Source: Hahella sp. HNIBRBA332
Lineage (GTDB): Bacteria; Pseudomonadota; Gammaproteobacteria; Pseudomonadales; Oleiphilaceae
Length of the DNA: 64,000 nucleotides
NCBI RefSeq assembly: GCF_030719035.1
Contig: NZ_CP132203.1
Location: 1,240,001-1,304,000 of the forward strand
Reading direction: 5' to 3'
A model generated the notes under the pieces. The model was not told where the DNA came from. It saw only the letters and a program-made list of their open reading frames with translations, and ran no database searches. The stretch's first letter is position 1, and every line of letters starts with the position of its first letter. Below, in pieces: positions 34,109 through 42,289 of this stretch. A program made the position numbers and the translations under genes.

Positions 34109-35002
34109 ATGAAGAAAAAAGACAGTTTGCGCTTGTTGTTGGTCTTGTTGGCGGCGTTCAGCCAGATGGCCATAGCGGCTACTGGAAGCCGGGTGGAGGA
34201 GTTGCTGCCGTTGTTTCCGCAGGCGGATGTGGTTGGCGACCGTGCGGTAAATGCGCCCGAGTATCGTTTGGCGACAGGTCCGCTTGCGTCACTCGGCAGT
34301 GCGGTAAGACCTGAAAAAGAGGAACGGGTCAGTGGTCAACTGACGCAGAAATCATACGAAATTTCCCAGGTGCATGAGCCCCGGGAGGTTATGCAGCATT
34401 ACCTTAAAGTGTTGCAGGACCTGGATGCGAATATTCTGTATCGGTGTGAAGGCCGCGGCTGTGGGCGTAGCAATGATTGGGCGAATGTGATTTTCAAGCG
34501 CTCATATCTGTACGGACTGGATGACTACCAACAATATCTGGCCGCAACCTTTCAGGCGCGGGACGCTGCTTATGCCGTGGCGATTTATACGGTGCGCCGC
34601 GCTAATCAGCGAGTATTTGCGCATGTGGAGTTGGTCGAGTTGAGTGACGCCCAGGTCGCTTTACAGGCGCAGAAGCGGGATTTTATCGCGATTGACGAAG
34701 CCGAGCTGGAGCGACCGGGCGCCTTAAACAATAAGTTGGGCGCCTGGTTGAGCAAGGTAAGAGCGAAGCCTTCGGATTTTCAAATATTTATCGCGTCTTA
34801 CAGTCATTCGTCGAAACGTACGGATATTGAGAACTATGAGCATGCCGCCGACCTTGCTCGCAGGTTTCGCGTGTATTTGACGCAGCAGGCGATTCTTTCC
34901 GGCTCCATCCGTTTGATCGTGATAGGGCCCTTTGCGGATGAAGAGGATTTTGCGGAGAGTGCGAGCTATCTGGAGATACATACGGTTGTTGCGGGCCCCT
35001 GA
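34109..35002 (+). CDS. DUF4892-domain secreted protein
   Basis: A 297-residue protein with a signal peptide (charged MKKK start, hydrophobic core, cleavage near AIAA at about residue 24). The mature part contains LYRCEGRGCGRSNDWAN with two cysteines (about 113-118) that could pair in the periplasm, and KRSYLYGLDDYQQYLA. I recognise it as the DUF4892 family common in Pseudomonas relatives. The C-terminal part (about residues 210-297) has the alternation of an OmpA-like fold but no clear peptidoglycan motif. The function is not known. It follows an alpha/beta hydrolase and precedes a patatin gene on the same strand. Confidence 0.75.
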   Translation: MKKKDSLRLLLVLLAAFSQMAIAATGSRVEELLPLFPQADVVGDRAVNAPEYRLATGPLASLGSAVRPEKEERVSGQLTQKSYEISQVHEPREVMQHYLKVLQDLDANILYRCEGRGCGRSNDWANVIFKRSYLYGLDDYQQYLAATFQARDAAYAVAIYTVRRANQRVFAHVELVELSDAQVALQAQKRDFIAIDEAELERPGALNNKLGAWLSKVRAKPSDFQIFIASYSHSSKRTDIENYEHAADLARRFRVYLTQQAILSGSIRLIVIGPFADEEDFAESASYLEIHTVVAGP

Positions 35003-35036
35003 ACGCATATTTAAGACTTGGAGCGAATGATCGGCT

Positions 35037-36083
35037 ATGGCGGCGAAAACAGTTGCATTGGTGTTAGGTAGCGGCGGCGCGCGTGGGTATGCGCATGTGG
35101 GCGTTATTGAGGTGTTGCTGGAGCGCGGCTATAACATCGTTGCGATCTCCGGGTGTTCAATGGGGGCGCTGGTCGGCGGCATCTATGCGGCGGGCAAACT
35201 GAGAGAGTTTAAAGATTGGGCTACCGGGTTGGACCAGTTCGACGTGCTGCGCCTGCTGGATATTTCCCTGTCTTCGCCCGGCGCTATTCGGGGAGAAAAA
35301 GTTTTTTCTGTGGTGCGGGAGTTGATTGGCGATATTCGCATAGAGGATCTGCCTATTGCATACACAGCGGTGGCGACAGATCTGCTGCATCAAAAAGAGG
35401 TGTGGTTTCAAGAAGGGCCGCTGCATCAGGCGATCAGGGCGTCCGTCGCCATTCCCAGCCTGCTGACTCCGGAAATTATTAAAGATCGCGTCCTGGTGGA
35501 CGGCGGTCTTTTGAACCCCTTGCCGATTATTCCCACCATATCCGCCCACGCTGACTATATTATTGCGGTCAATCTCAGCTATTACGATTATCAGGCTGAG
35601 AAGAAGCTTTATGAAAAAACAGAGATCAAGCAGGACCGCCGGTTCGAGGAGTGGGTCGCGGGCGTGTGGGAAAAAGCCTCGCAATTCTTTGATCGGGAGG
35701 AGGAGGCGCTTTCCGGCCCCAAAGTCTCTCCGCCTGGAGCTCCAGTGATAGGCGAGCCGACGCCGCACAGCGCCGGAGGCGCGGAAACAATGAGCGAGGA
35801 AGAAGAGGAGTCGCCGGATCAAACCATGCAGACCCGACTCAGTCTGGGCAAGTTCGACATTATGAACTTGTCTTTCGAGGCGATGCAGAGTTCGTTGACG
35901 CAGTACAAACTGGCGGGATATCCGCCGGATATTCTGATCAATATTCCCAAGGGCGTATGTCGCACCTTTGAATACCATAAAGCTCCGGAATTAATTCAAC
36001 TGGGCCGGGAAATCGCCGAACGCACCCTGGACAAACTCGCCAAAGAAGGCAAGTTAGAGGGAAATGGCGTTGAATCCGGTTAG
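35037..36083 (+). CDS. Patatin-like phospholipase (RssA type)
   Basis: A 348-residue patatin-family hydrolase. It has the oxyanion motif GSGGARGYAHVG (11-22), the nucleophile motif GCSMG with Ser41 and the catalytic DGGLLNP with Asp155. The catalytic dyad is complete. After residue ~215 there is a proline- and glutamate-rich insertion of about 50 residues (around the EEEEESPD stretch), which separates the core from a conserved C-terminal segment. No signal peptide is visible. RssA-like proteins are cytoplasmic or membrane-associated lipases. It lies 34 bp after the DUF4892 gene. Confidence 0.9.
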   Translation: MAAKTVALVLGSGGARGYAHVGVIEVLLERGYNIVAISGCSMGALVGGIYAAGKLREFKDWATGLDQFDVLRLLDISLSSPGAIRGEKVFSVVRELIGDIRIEDLPIAYTAVATDLLHQKEVWFQEGPLHQAIRASVAIPSLLTPEIIKDRVLVDGGLLNPLPIIPTISAHADYIIAVNLSYYDYQAEKKLYEKTEIKQDRRFEEWVAGVWEKASQFFDREEEALSGPKVSPPGAPVIGEPTPHSAGGAETMSEEEEESPDQTMQTRLSLGKFDIMNLSFEAMQSSLTQYKLAGYPPDILINIPKGVCRTFEYHKAPELIQLGREIAERTLDKLAKEGKLEGNGVESG

Positions 36084-36103
36084 GCGCGGCCGCCAAGCGT
36101 CGC

Positions 36104-36109
36104 TATAAT
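36104..36109 (+). promoter_or_regulatory. prmB: Candidate -10 box for prmB
   Basis: A perfect TATAAT hexamer lies 27 bases before the prmB GTG. The -35 region 17 bases upstream is poor (TTAGGC/TAGGCG), so activity would depend on an activator or on the -10 alone. Read-through from the patatin gene is also possible. Confidence 0.45.
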
Positions 36110-36136
36110 AGGGCTCCATTTTTTCTGAGGTGTGCT

Positions 36137-37042
36137 GTGTTCGAACCAGAGTCTTTTCTGCAGTTGCAGACAATTCGTGATTTTATTCGTTATGCCTGGT
36201 CCCGTTTTAATCAGGAAGAACTGTTTTTTGGCCATGGTACGGACAACGCCTGGGATGAGGCGGTGCACCTGGTGTTGGGTTCGTTGCATCTTCCCTGGGA
36301 TGTGGACGCCAACATGCTGGACGCCCGTCTTGTAGATCACGAAAAGCTGGCCCTGGCCGAGGCCATCGGCAAGCGTGTGCTGCGGCGTATTCCCACTCCA
36401 TATATTCTGGGCGAAGCCTGGTTCATGGGGTTACCGTTTCATATCACTCAGGACGTTCTGATTCCCCGTTCTCCCATTGCTGAGCTGCTGGAAAATGAAC
36501 TGCAACCCTGGCTTGAACAACCACCGTTACGGATTCTGGATTTGTGTTGCGGCAGCGGCTGCATTGGCATCGCGGCGGCGCACGTATTCCCTGAAGCGGA
36601 AGTCGTACTGGCGGACATTTCCCCGCAGGCTTTAGAAGTGGCGCGTAAAAACGTGGCCCGGCATCATCTGGGGGACCGCTGCACGGTTGTGGAGTCGGAT
36701 ATGTTCGACGCGTTACAAGGCGAATTCGATGTGATCCTCACCAACCCGCCTTACGTTGACAAGCCGGATATGGACAGCCTGCCGCCGGAATACCTGCATG
36801 AGCCCGAGCTGGGGTTGGCCTCTGGAGTCGATGGCCTGGACGCTGCGCGTATTATTCTCGCCCGCGCTGCGGACTTTTTAAGCGATGGCGGATTTATGGT
36901 GTGTGAAGTCGGCAACAGTATGGAAGCGCTGCAGAACTCCTATCCGGAAATTATGTTCATCTTCCCTGAATTCGAGAAAGGCGGAGACGGCGTCTTCGTC
37001 ATGACCAAAGATGATTTGCTCGGCTGTCGCGAACTGTTATAG
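36137..37042 (+). CDS. prmB: Ribosomal protein L3 N5-glutamine methyltransferase
   Basis: A 301-residue HemK/PrmB-family methyltransferase that modifies Gln in ribosomal protein uL3. It has ILDLCCGSGCIGIAAA as motif I (about 132-147) and the active-site motif NPPY at about 203-206 followed by VDKPDMDSLPPEY. The DSLPPE wording and adjacency to aroC identify PrmB instead of PrmC. Initiation is GTG at 36137 with TGAGG 7 bases upstream. It precedes aroC by 48 bp, the usual gammaproteobacterial order. Confidence 0.94.
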   Translation: MFEPESFLQLQTIRDFIRYAWSRFNQEELFFGHGTDNAWDEAVHLVLGSLHLPWDVDANMLDARLVDHEKLALAEAIGKRVLRRIPTPYILGEAWFMGLPFHITQDVLIPRSPIAELLENELQPWLEQPPLRILDLCCGSGCIGIAAAHVFPEAEVVLADISPQALEVARKNVARHHLGDRCTVVESDMFDALQGEFDVILTNPPYVDKPDMDSLPPEYLHEPELGLASGVDGLDAARIILARAADFLSDGGFMVCEVGNSMEALQNSYPEIMFIFPEFEKGGDGVFVMTKDDLLGCRELL

Positions 37043-37090
37043 GCGATGGCCGTCGATTAAGTTTTAAATTGCAAAAAGTGATATACCCCT

Positions 37091-38206
37091 ATGTCTGGAA
37101 ATACATTTGGAAAGTTATTCACGGTCACGACCTTCGGTGAAAGCCATGGCCTGGCGCTGGGTTGTATTGTTGACGGCTGTCCTCCCGGATTGCCGCTGAC
37201 GGAAGAAGATCTGCAGGTTGACCTGGATCGTCGCAAGCCCGGAACGTCCCGCCACACGACGCAGCGCAGAGAGCCGGACCAGGTGCGAATTCTGTCTGGC
37301 GTATTCGAGGGTAAAACCACTGGTACGCCGATTGGACTGCTAATCGAAAATACTGACCAGAAATCCAAAGACTATTCCAACATCAAAGATCAGTTCCGTC
37401 CGGCGCATGCGGATTACGCCTACTGGCACAAATATGGCGTTCGCGACTATCGCGGCGGCGGCCGTAGCTCCGCCCGCGAAACGGCCATGCGGGTGGCCGC
37501 CGGGGCCATCGCCAAGAAGTTTTTGCAGACAGTCTATGGCGTTCGCATTCGTGGATATTTGTCTCAGCTGGGACCGATTAAAGTAGAGAAAGTGGACTGG
37601 TCTATCGTCAACGATAACCCTTTCTTTTGCCCGGATGCGGATAAGATTCCGGAAATGGAAAAGTACATGGACGCCTTGCGCAAAGAGGGCGACTCCATCG
37701 GCGCTAAAATCACCGTGGTCGCCGAAGGCGTTCCTCCCGGACTGGGTGAGCCCATATTCGATCGTCTGGATGCGGACCTGGCCCATGCCCTGATGAGCAT
37801 TAACGCGGTCAAAGGCGTGGAAATTGGGGCCGGATTTGACGTGGTTGAGCAGAAAGGAACGGAGCATCGCGATGAGATGACGCCGGAAGGCTTTCTGAGC
37901 AATAACGCTGGCGGCGTGTTAGGCGGCATATCCAGCGGCCAGGACGTGGTCGCTCATATGGCGCTCAAGCCGACTTCCAGTTTGCGCCTGCCAGGCAAGT
38001 CCATTGATGTGAATGGCGATCCTGTGGAAGTGATCACCACCGGGCGTCACGATCCCTGCGTGGGCATTCGCGCCACGCCGATTGCGGAAGCCATGATGGC
38101 CATGGTGTTGATGGATCACATGCTGCGTCATCGCGGACAGAACGCGGACGTTAAAGTGGATACGCCTGATATCGCCGCCATTGCGCGGGCGAAGACGCAA
38201 GACTGA
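37091..38206 (+). CDS. aroC: Chorismate synthase
   Basis: A 371-residue enzyme that makes chorismate from EPSP using reduced FMN, the last shared step of aromatic amino acid synthesis. It begins MSGNTFGKLFTVTTFGESHG, a classic start, and has DLDRRKPGTSRHTTQRREPDQ split across residues ~38-58, GGGRSSARETAMRVAAGA, and GVEIGAGF. It is about 8-10 residues longer than the usual 361-364. No good Shine-Dalgarno is seen, so translation may be coupled to prmB. A transporter of the MFS_1-like type follows, as in pseudomonads. Confidence 0.97.
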   Translation: MSGNTFGKLFTVTTFGESHGLALGCIVDGCPPGLPLTEEDLQVDLDRRKPGTSRHTTQRREPDQVRILSGVFEGKTTGTPIGLLIENTDQKSKDYSNIKDQFRPAHADYAYWHKYGVRDYRGGGRSSARETAMRVAAGAIAKKFLQTVYGVRIRGYLSQLGPIKVEKVDWSIVNDNPFFCPDADKIPEMEKYMDALRKEGDSIGAKITVVAEGVPPGLGEPIFDRLDADLAHALMSINAVKGVEIGAGFDVVEQKGTEHRDEMTPEGFLSNNAGGVLGGISSGQDVVAHMALKPTSSLRLPGKSIDVNGDPVEVITTGRHDPCVGIRATPIAEAMMAMVLMDHMLRHRGQNADVKVDTPDIAAIARAKTQD

Positions 38207-38281
38207 GCGACACGCTGTCGTCGATATCCAGATACAGGCAAGGCGCATGGAGTGTTTGTTTCGGCTGGAAAGTCAGGAGCA

Positions 38282-38295
38282 GCTGGCGCGCCAGC
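38282..38295. repeat. 14-bp perfect palindrome between aroC and MFS gene
   Basis: GCTGGCGCGCCAGC reads the same on both strands. It lies 76 bases after aroC. It may form a small RNA hairpin or cruciform, but there is no T-run and no known operator match. Confidence 0.4.
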
Positions 38296-38376
38296 GCCTA
38301 TTCGCTCCCGGAATGTCGGGGCCTGTGCGCCCCAGTCAGCCTTGCTGAAAGGATGACGCCTTAGGTTGAAAGTATT

Positions 38377-38406
38377 GGCGCAGCTTCTCATTGCAGAGGC
38401 TGCGCC
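38377..38406 (+). repeat. Stable hairpin upstream of MFS gene
   Basis: GGCGCAGCTTCT pairs with AGAGGCTGCGCC over 12 bp (one G-U pair) around a 6-base loop. The tail is only TTGT, so it is a poor terminator. It is 36 bases upstream of the MFS GTG and may act as an attenuator or mRNA stabiliser. A TTG at 38391 lies inside it and is therefore not a believable start. Confidence 0.55.
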
Positions 38407-38441
38407 TTGTCACCAGTTGTAACCTGATAAACGGATATCTC

Positions 38442-39596
38442 GTGACCAGAGAGCCCATATGGAAGCTCGCGGGCTTCTACTTTTTCTATTTTGCCCTGGT
38501 GGGCGGCATCTCGCCTTACTTCCCGGTTTATTTGGAATATGTCGGCTTCGACGCGCTAGAGGTCGGGCAGCTCATGTCCATCCTCATGCTGACCCGGATT
38601 CTGGCGCCGAACCTATGGGGCTGGATTGCGGACGCCACGGGAAAACGGCTTTTGATGATCCGTATGGGCAGCGCCTGCGCCACTTTCTTTTTCGCCGGGC
38701 TTTTGCTCATACAAGGGTTCTGGTGGCATGCGCTGCTGATGACCTTGTTCAGCTGTTTCTGGAATGCGGTGTTGCCGCAGTTTGAAGTGGTGACGCTGCA
38801 CAACCTGGGCGACGAGCGGGCGCGTTACAGCTCCGTGCGCCTGTGGGGCTCCATTGGTTTTGTTGTCTCCGTCACCAGCTTCGGCGCGCTCTTCAATCTG
38901 TATTCAGTGGCGTTGTTGCCCTGGCTGCTGCTGGCGCTGTTGGTGGGTATTTTCCTCAGCGCCTGTATTATTCGCGGCGATACCGGCAAGGTGGAGTCAG
39001 CCGGTTTTGCAGGTTTTTTGGGGCTGTTGCGGAATCGCTCGATCCTGTTGTTTTTCTTTATCGCCTGCCTTGGGCAAATTTCTTTCGGCCCGTTTTACAC
39101 TTTCTTCAGCATTTATCTGAAATCGCTGGGCTACGACATGACGATGATCGGTCTGTTCTGGAGCGTGGGCGTGGTGGCGGAAATATTGTTGTTTTCCGCG
39201 ATGCATCGACTGTTAGGCCGCTATTCGTTGTATGTCATCGTGGTCAGCTGCCTGTTGCTGACGGCGCTACGCTGGTCAGGCGTGGCGTTGCTGGCGGAGC
39301 ATTGGTGGGTGCTGGTGTTGACTCAGGCGCTGCACGCAGCCAGTTTTGGCGGTCTGCACGCCGCTGCGATTGAGTTTGTCCATCGCGCTTTCCCTAAAGA
39401 ATATGCGGGGCAGGGGCAGGCTATGTATAGCGCTGTCAGCTTTGGCGTTGGCGGGGCGATTGGCGCCAATGTCAGCGGTGCGATTTATGATCCCCTGGGC
39501 GCTACCTTTACCTTTCTCGCCGCTGCGGGCGTTTGTCTTCTTTCTGCAATAATTTTGATACTTAAACGCCGTAATCTTGGTCCGTTATGGAATTGA
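38442..39596 (+). CDS. MFS transporter, MFS_1-like / HcaT-type
   Basis: A 384-residue inner-membrane transporter with about 12 helices. It has YFFYFALVGGISPYFPVYL in the first helix and a cytoplasmic DATGKRLLMIRMG-type loop 2-3 motif. These match the HcaT/LacY-like branch often annotated 3-phenylpropionate transporter. Start GTG 38442 is preferred: an earlier TTG (38391) lies in a stable hairpin and adds 17 residues ahead of the first helix. It follows aroC in many pseudomonads. The substrate is not known. Confidence 0.84.
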   Translation: MTREPIWKLAGFYFFYFALVGGISPYFPVYLEYVGFDALEVGQLMSILMLTRILAPNLWGWIADATGKRLLMIRMGSACATFFFAGLLLIQGFWWHALLMTLFSCFWNAVLPQFEVVTLHNLGDERARYSSVRLWGSIGFVVSVTSFGALFNLYSVALLPWLLLALLVGIFLSACIIRGDTGKVESAGFAGFLGLLRNRSILLFFFIACLGQISFGPFYTFFSIYLKSLGYDMTMIGLFWSVGVVAEILLFSAMHRLLGRYSLYVIVVSCLLLTALRWSGVALLAEHWWVLVLTQALHAASFGGLHAAAIEFVHRAFPKEYAGQGQAMYSAVSFGVGGAIGANVSGAIYDPLGATFTFLAAAGVCLLSAIILILKRRNLGPLWN

Positions 39597-39971
39597 CCTT
39601 CCGCTGCGTTGCGCAGCCTGGGCTGGCCTTCTCATGACGTGACGCCAAGGACGCCGCCGGCTGTCTCTTATACGCTACTGGCTGGCGGATAGTCGTATTG
39701 TAGGGGGGGGAGGATGTTCCTACTATTTTTGTCAGCCTGACAGAATGGCGTTGAGCCGGGCTCGCGATTAGCCGTGAGCTTTGATTTGCATCAACGGCGC
39801 TGACAGGCCGCCGCTCTAAACTGGGCTAACGGCTGTAAGCAGTCGCCCTGGAATAGAGTGCAATTTTTTGCTGTGAAGTTTCAGATATGGCAATAAAATA
39901 CTACTGCCCAGCAGGGAGTTTGTTGTCGCCGGGACAGGGTAGTTACGTTCAAACAAATCAGGAATATTTGG
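39597..39971 (+). other. 375-bp regulatory region upstream of the phasin gene
   Basis: No gene is supported. It holds a 13-bp near-perfect dyad TGTCAGCCTGACA at 39730-39742, the FNR-type box at 39781-39794, and a -10-like TCTAAA at 39815-39820. A ~145-base leader would follow before the phasin start. The leader has GC-poor parts (ATTTTTTG near 39865) and an AGGA at 39959-39962. I see no structure that names a riboswitch. Confidence 0.6.
39781..39794 (+). promoter_or_regulatory. FNR/Anr-type binding site
   Basis: TTGATTTGCATCAA is an exact match to the FNR/Anr/Dnr consensus TTGAT-N4-ATCAA. A -10-like hexamer (TCTAAA at 39815-39820) lies so that the box centre would be about 41 bases before the likely transcription start near 39828, the class II activator position. 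The target is the phasin gene downstream. It is about 178 bp before the phasin GTG. Confidence 0.8.
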
Positions 39972-40343
39972 GTGATTACTATGCAATCATACTTCGGAAA
40001 CTTTGCTGACCAGGCAAAACACATGTATGAACCAGTTGGGAAAATCAGCTCTCTTGTTGTGTCCAACCTGGAAAGAGTGGCTGAGTTTCAGATGGATGCG
40101 GCCAAGTCCTACGCAGACTTGACCATGAAACAATGGAAAGATATCGCAGACATCAAGGATGTGGAATCTCTGAAAAACTTCGCCGCCGGCCAGGCGGAAC
40201 TCGCCAGTGAATTCAGCAAGAAGTGGGTTGAAGACATGAAAGTGCTGGGTGACATGGGCATTGAGTTCAAAGACGAAGTTGAAAAAATTCTCGCCAGCTC
40301 ACGCAACGGCGCTGATAAACCGGCCGGTAAAACCGGCGCCTGA
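39972..40343 (+). CDS. phaP: Phasin, polyhydroxyalkanoate granule-associated protein
   Basis: A 123-residue, mostly alpha-helical, amphipathic protein. It has NFADQAKHMYEPVGKISSLVV and FQMDAAKSYADLTMKQWKDIADIKDVESL, typical of the phasin_2 family that coats PHA granules. It starts GTG 39972 or ATG 39981; AGGA lies 9 bases before the GTG. It is followed by a terminator and a PHA synthase gene. The FNR-type box upstream suggests induction at low oxygen. No cysteines or membrane helices are present. Confidence 0.9.
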   Translation: MITMQSYFGNFADQAKHMYEPVGKISSLVVSNLERVAEFQMDAAKSYADLTMKQWKDIADIKDVESLKNFAAGQAELASEFSKKWVEDMKVLGDMGIEFKDEVEKILASSRNGADKPAGKTGA

Positions 40344-40369
40344 CAGCGAATCATAGACTTTCCAAGATA

Positions 40370-40394
40370 AACGCCTGTTCAGCAGGCGTTTTTT
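40370..40394 (+). terminator. Intrinsic terminator between phasin and phaC
   Basis: AACGCCTG pairs with CAGGCGTT over 8 bp (9 with the next A-T pair) around a 5-base TTCAG loop, then TTTT. It should stop most phasin transcripts and uncouple phasin level from phaC. Confidence 0.92.
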
Positions 40395-40477
40395 CATGAG
40401 TCTGGCCGGTCCGCGCCCGGATTTGTTGGATTCCGGCCGACTCCTTAAGTCATTTTGGCCAGGGGGAAATGGAAATA

Positions 40478-42289
40478 ATGAGCGACGACAAGGGAAGCGT
40501 GGCCGGTAGAGCGCTGCGCAGGGTTTTTCACGCGGTTAATACTTCTTCGGAAAATTACAGAAACTCTCTGCAGGATTTTTTAAATAAGAACTGGGACGTC
40601 AATGACGCCCAAGTGTCGGCTCTGATGGATATGCTCGGTTCATACAGGGACATCGCTGAGCAACTGGCGCTGCATCCGGTGCGTCTCGCCGGCAAGGAGT
40701 TTGAGTTGGCGAAAGGGCATGTGTCCCTGTTGGGCGGCAGCCTGAAACGCCTTCTTGGCAAAAAGCAGGAGCCGGTCGCTGTACCGGAAGATGGCGACCG
40801 CCGTTTTACCGATCCAGAATGGAGCGATAACGTTCTCTTCGATTACCTCAAACAAGCGTACCTGCTGAACTCCAAGGCGGTGTTGGATCTGGTGGATACG
40901 CTGGAGGATTCCGGTAATCACACGCATGATCAGTTCATGTTCTACACCCGCCAACTGGTCAATGCGCTGGCGCCGACCAACTTCTTTCTCACCAATCCCG
41001 AAGTGCTGCGGAAAACGCTGTCCAGCAGCGGCGGTAATTTATTGGAGGGCATGAAGAACTTTTGGGAGGACTACAAGAAGAACCCCAATCTGCTCAATAT
41101 CTCCATGACTGACTTTTCCGCGTTTGAGGTGGGGCATAATGTCGCCACCACGCCCGGAAAGGTGGTCTATCAGAATGATTTGATGCAACTGATCCAGTAC
41201 TCGCCCACCACGGAGCAAGTTTATAAAACGCCGTTGCTGATTATTCCGCCTTGGATCAACAAGTACTACATTCTGGATCTCAAAGAGAAAAACTCGCTGA
41301 TCAAGTGGATTGTGGATCAGGGGCACACGGTGTTCGTGGTGTCCTGGGTCAATCCGGGGCCGGCGTTGCGGGATAAAACTTTCGAGAGCTATATGGTGGA
41401 AGGCGCTCTGGCCGCCATGGACGCCGTGGAGAAAGCCACCGGCGAGAAGGAAATGAACGCCATCGGCTATTGTGTCGGCGGCACTTTGCTCGGATGTACG
41501 TTGGCGTATCTGGCGGCGAAGAAGCAGGCCAAGCGCATCAAGTCGGCGACTTACCTGACGACGCTGCTGGATTTCACCGATCCCGGCGGCATTGGCGTAT
41601 TCATCAACAAGCACGCGATCAGCGGTATAGAGAAGCAACTGGATAAAGCCGGCTATTATGACGGTCGCGCCATGGCCTTCAGTTTCAACATGCTGCGGGA
41701 GAACGATCTATTCTGGTCTTTCTTCGTCAATAACTACCTAAAGGGAGAAAAACCGGCGGCTTTTGACTTACTCTACTGGAACTCCGACAGCACGAATTTG
41801 CCGGCGGCCATGCACAGCTACTATTTGCGCAATATGTACCTGGAGAACAAGTTAATGGAGCCGGGCGGGATTTCCCTGATGAATACCCCCATCGACCTGC
41901 GCAAGATCAAAACGCCGGCCTTTTTCCTTTCCACTATTCAGGATCATATCGCCAAGTGGAAGTCCACCTACGGCGGCGCCCGCGTGCACTCTGGTCCCAC
42001 GCATTTCGCACTGTCCGGCTCTGGGCATATCGCTGGCGTAGTGAATCCCCCGAGTGCGGAGAAGTACGGTTTTTGGACCGGGGATCAGCTACCTGACGAC
42101 CCGGATGATTGGTTCGCCATGGCGGAGAAGCATAAAGGCTCCTGGTGGCCCCATTGGAGTGAGTGGATGCAACCTTTCACCGGAGAAAAAGTAGCAGCCA
42201 GGGTTCCGGGAGACCGGGAACTGGCCGTGATCGAAGACGCCCCGGGCACATACGTGAAGCAGCGCATCGCCGATGTAATCGGACATTAA
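40478..42289 (+). CDS. phaC: Class I-type poly(3-hydroxyalkanoate) synthase
   Basis: A 603-residue PHA polymerase. Starting from ATG 40478 (MSDDKGS), the lipase-like box is GYCVGG with catalytic Cys332, followed by Asp489 in STIQDHIAKW and His517 in SGSGHIAGV. Spacing matches class I enzymes. It makes polyester from (R)-3-hydroxyacyl-CoA. An ATG nine bases upstream (40469) sits too close to the AGGGGGA Shine-Dalgarno. No phaA or phaB is nearby, so precursors come from other loci. Its stop overlaps the stop of the convergent LysR gene. Confidence 0.94.
   Translation: MSDDKGSVAGRALRRVFHAVNTSSENYRNSLQDFLNKNWDVNDAQVSALMDMLGSYRDIAEQLALHPVRLAGKEFELAKGHVSLLGGSLKRLLGKKQEPVAVPEDGDRRFTDPEWSDNVLFDYLKQAYLLNSKAVLDLVDTLEDSGNHTHDQFMFYTRQLVNALAPTNFFLTNPEVLRKTLSSSGGNLLEGMKNFWEDYKKNPNLLNISMTDFSAFEVGHNVATTPGKVVYQNDLMQLIQYSPTTEQVYKTPLLIIPPWINKYYILDLKEKNSLIKWIVDQGHTVFVVSWVNPGPALRDKTFESYMVEGALAAMDAVEKATGEKEMNAIGYCVGGTLLGCTLAYLAAKKQAKRIKSATYLTTLLDFTDPGGIGVFINKHAISGIEKQLDKAGYYDGRAMAFSFNMLRENDLFWSFFVNNYLKGEKPAAFDLLYWNSDSTNLPAAMHSYYLRNMYLENKLMEPGGISLMNTPIDLRKIKTPAFFLSTIQDHIAKWKSTYGGARVHSGPTHFALSGSGHIAGVVNPPSAEKYGFWTGDQLPDDPDDWFAMAEKHKGSWWPHWSEWMQPFTGEKVAARVPGDRELAVIEDAPGTYVKQRIADVIGH

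Noticed and set aside
35157..35978. A 273-codon minus-strand open frame opposite the patatin gene
   Set aside because: The patatin catalytic motifs prove the + frame. The antisense frame has the Arg/Gln-rich look of a shadow.
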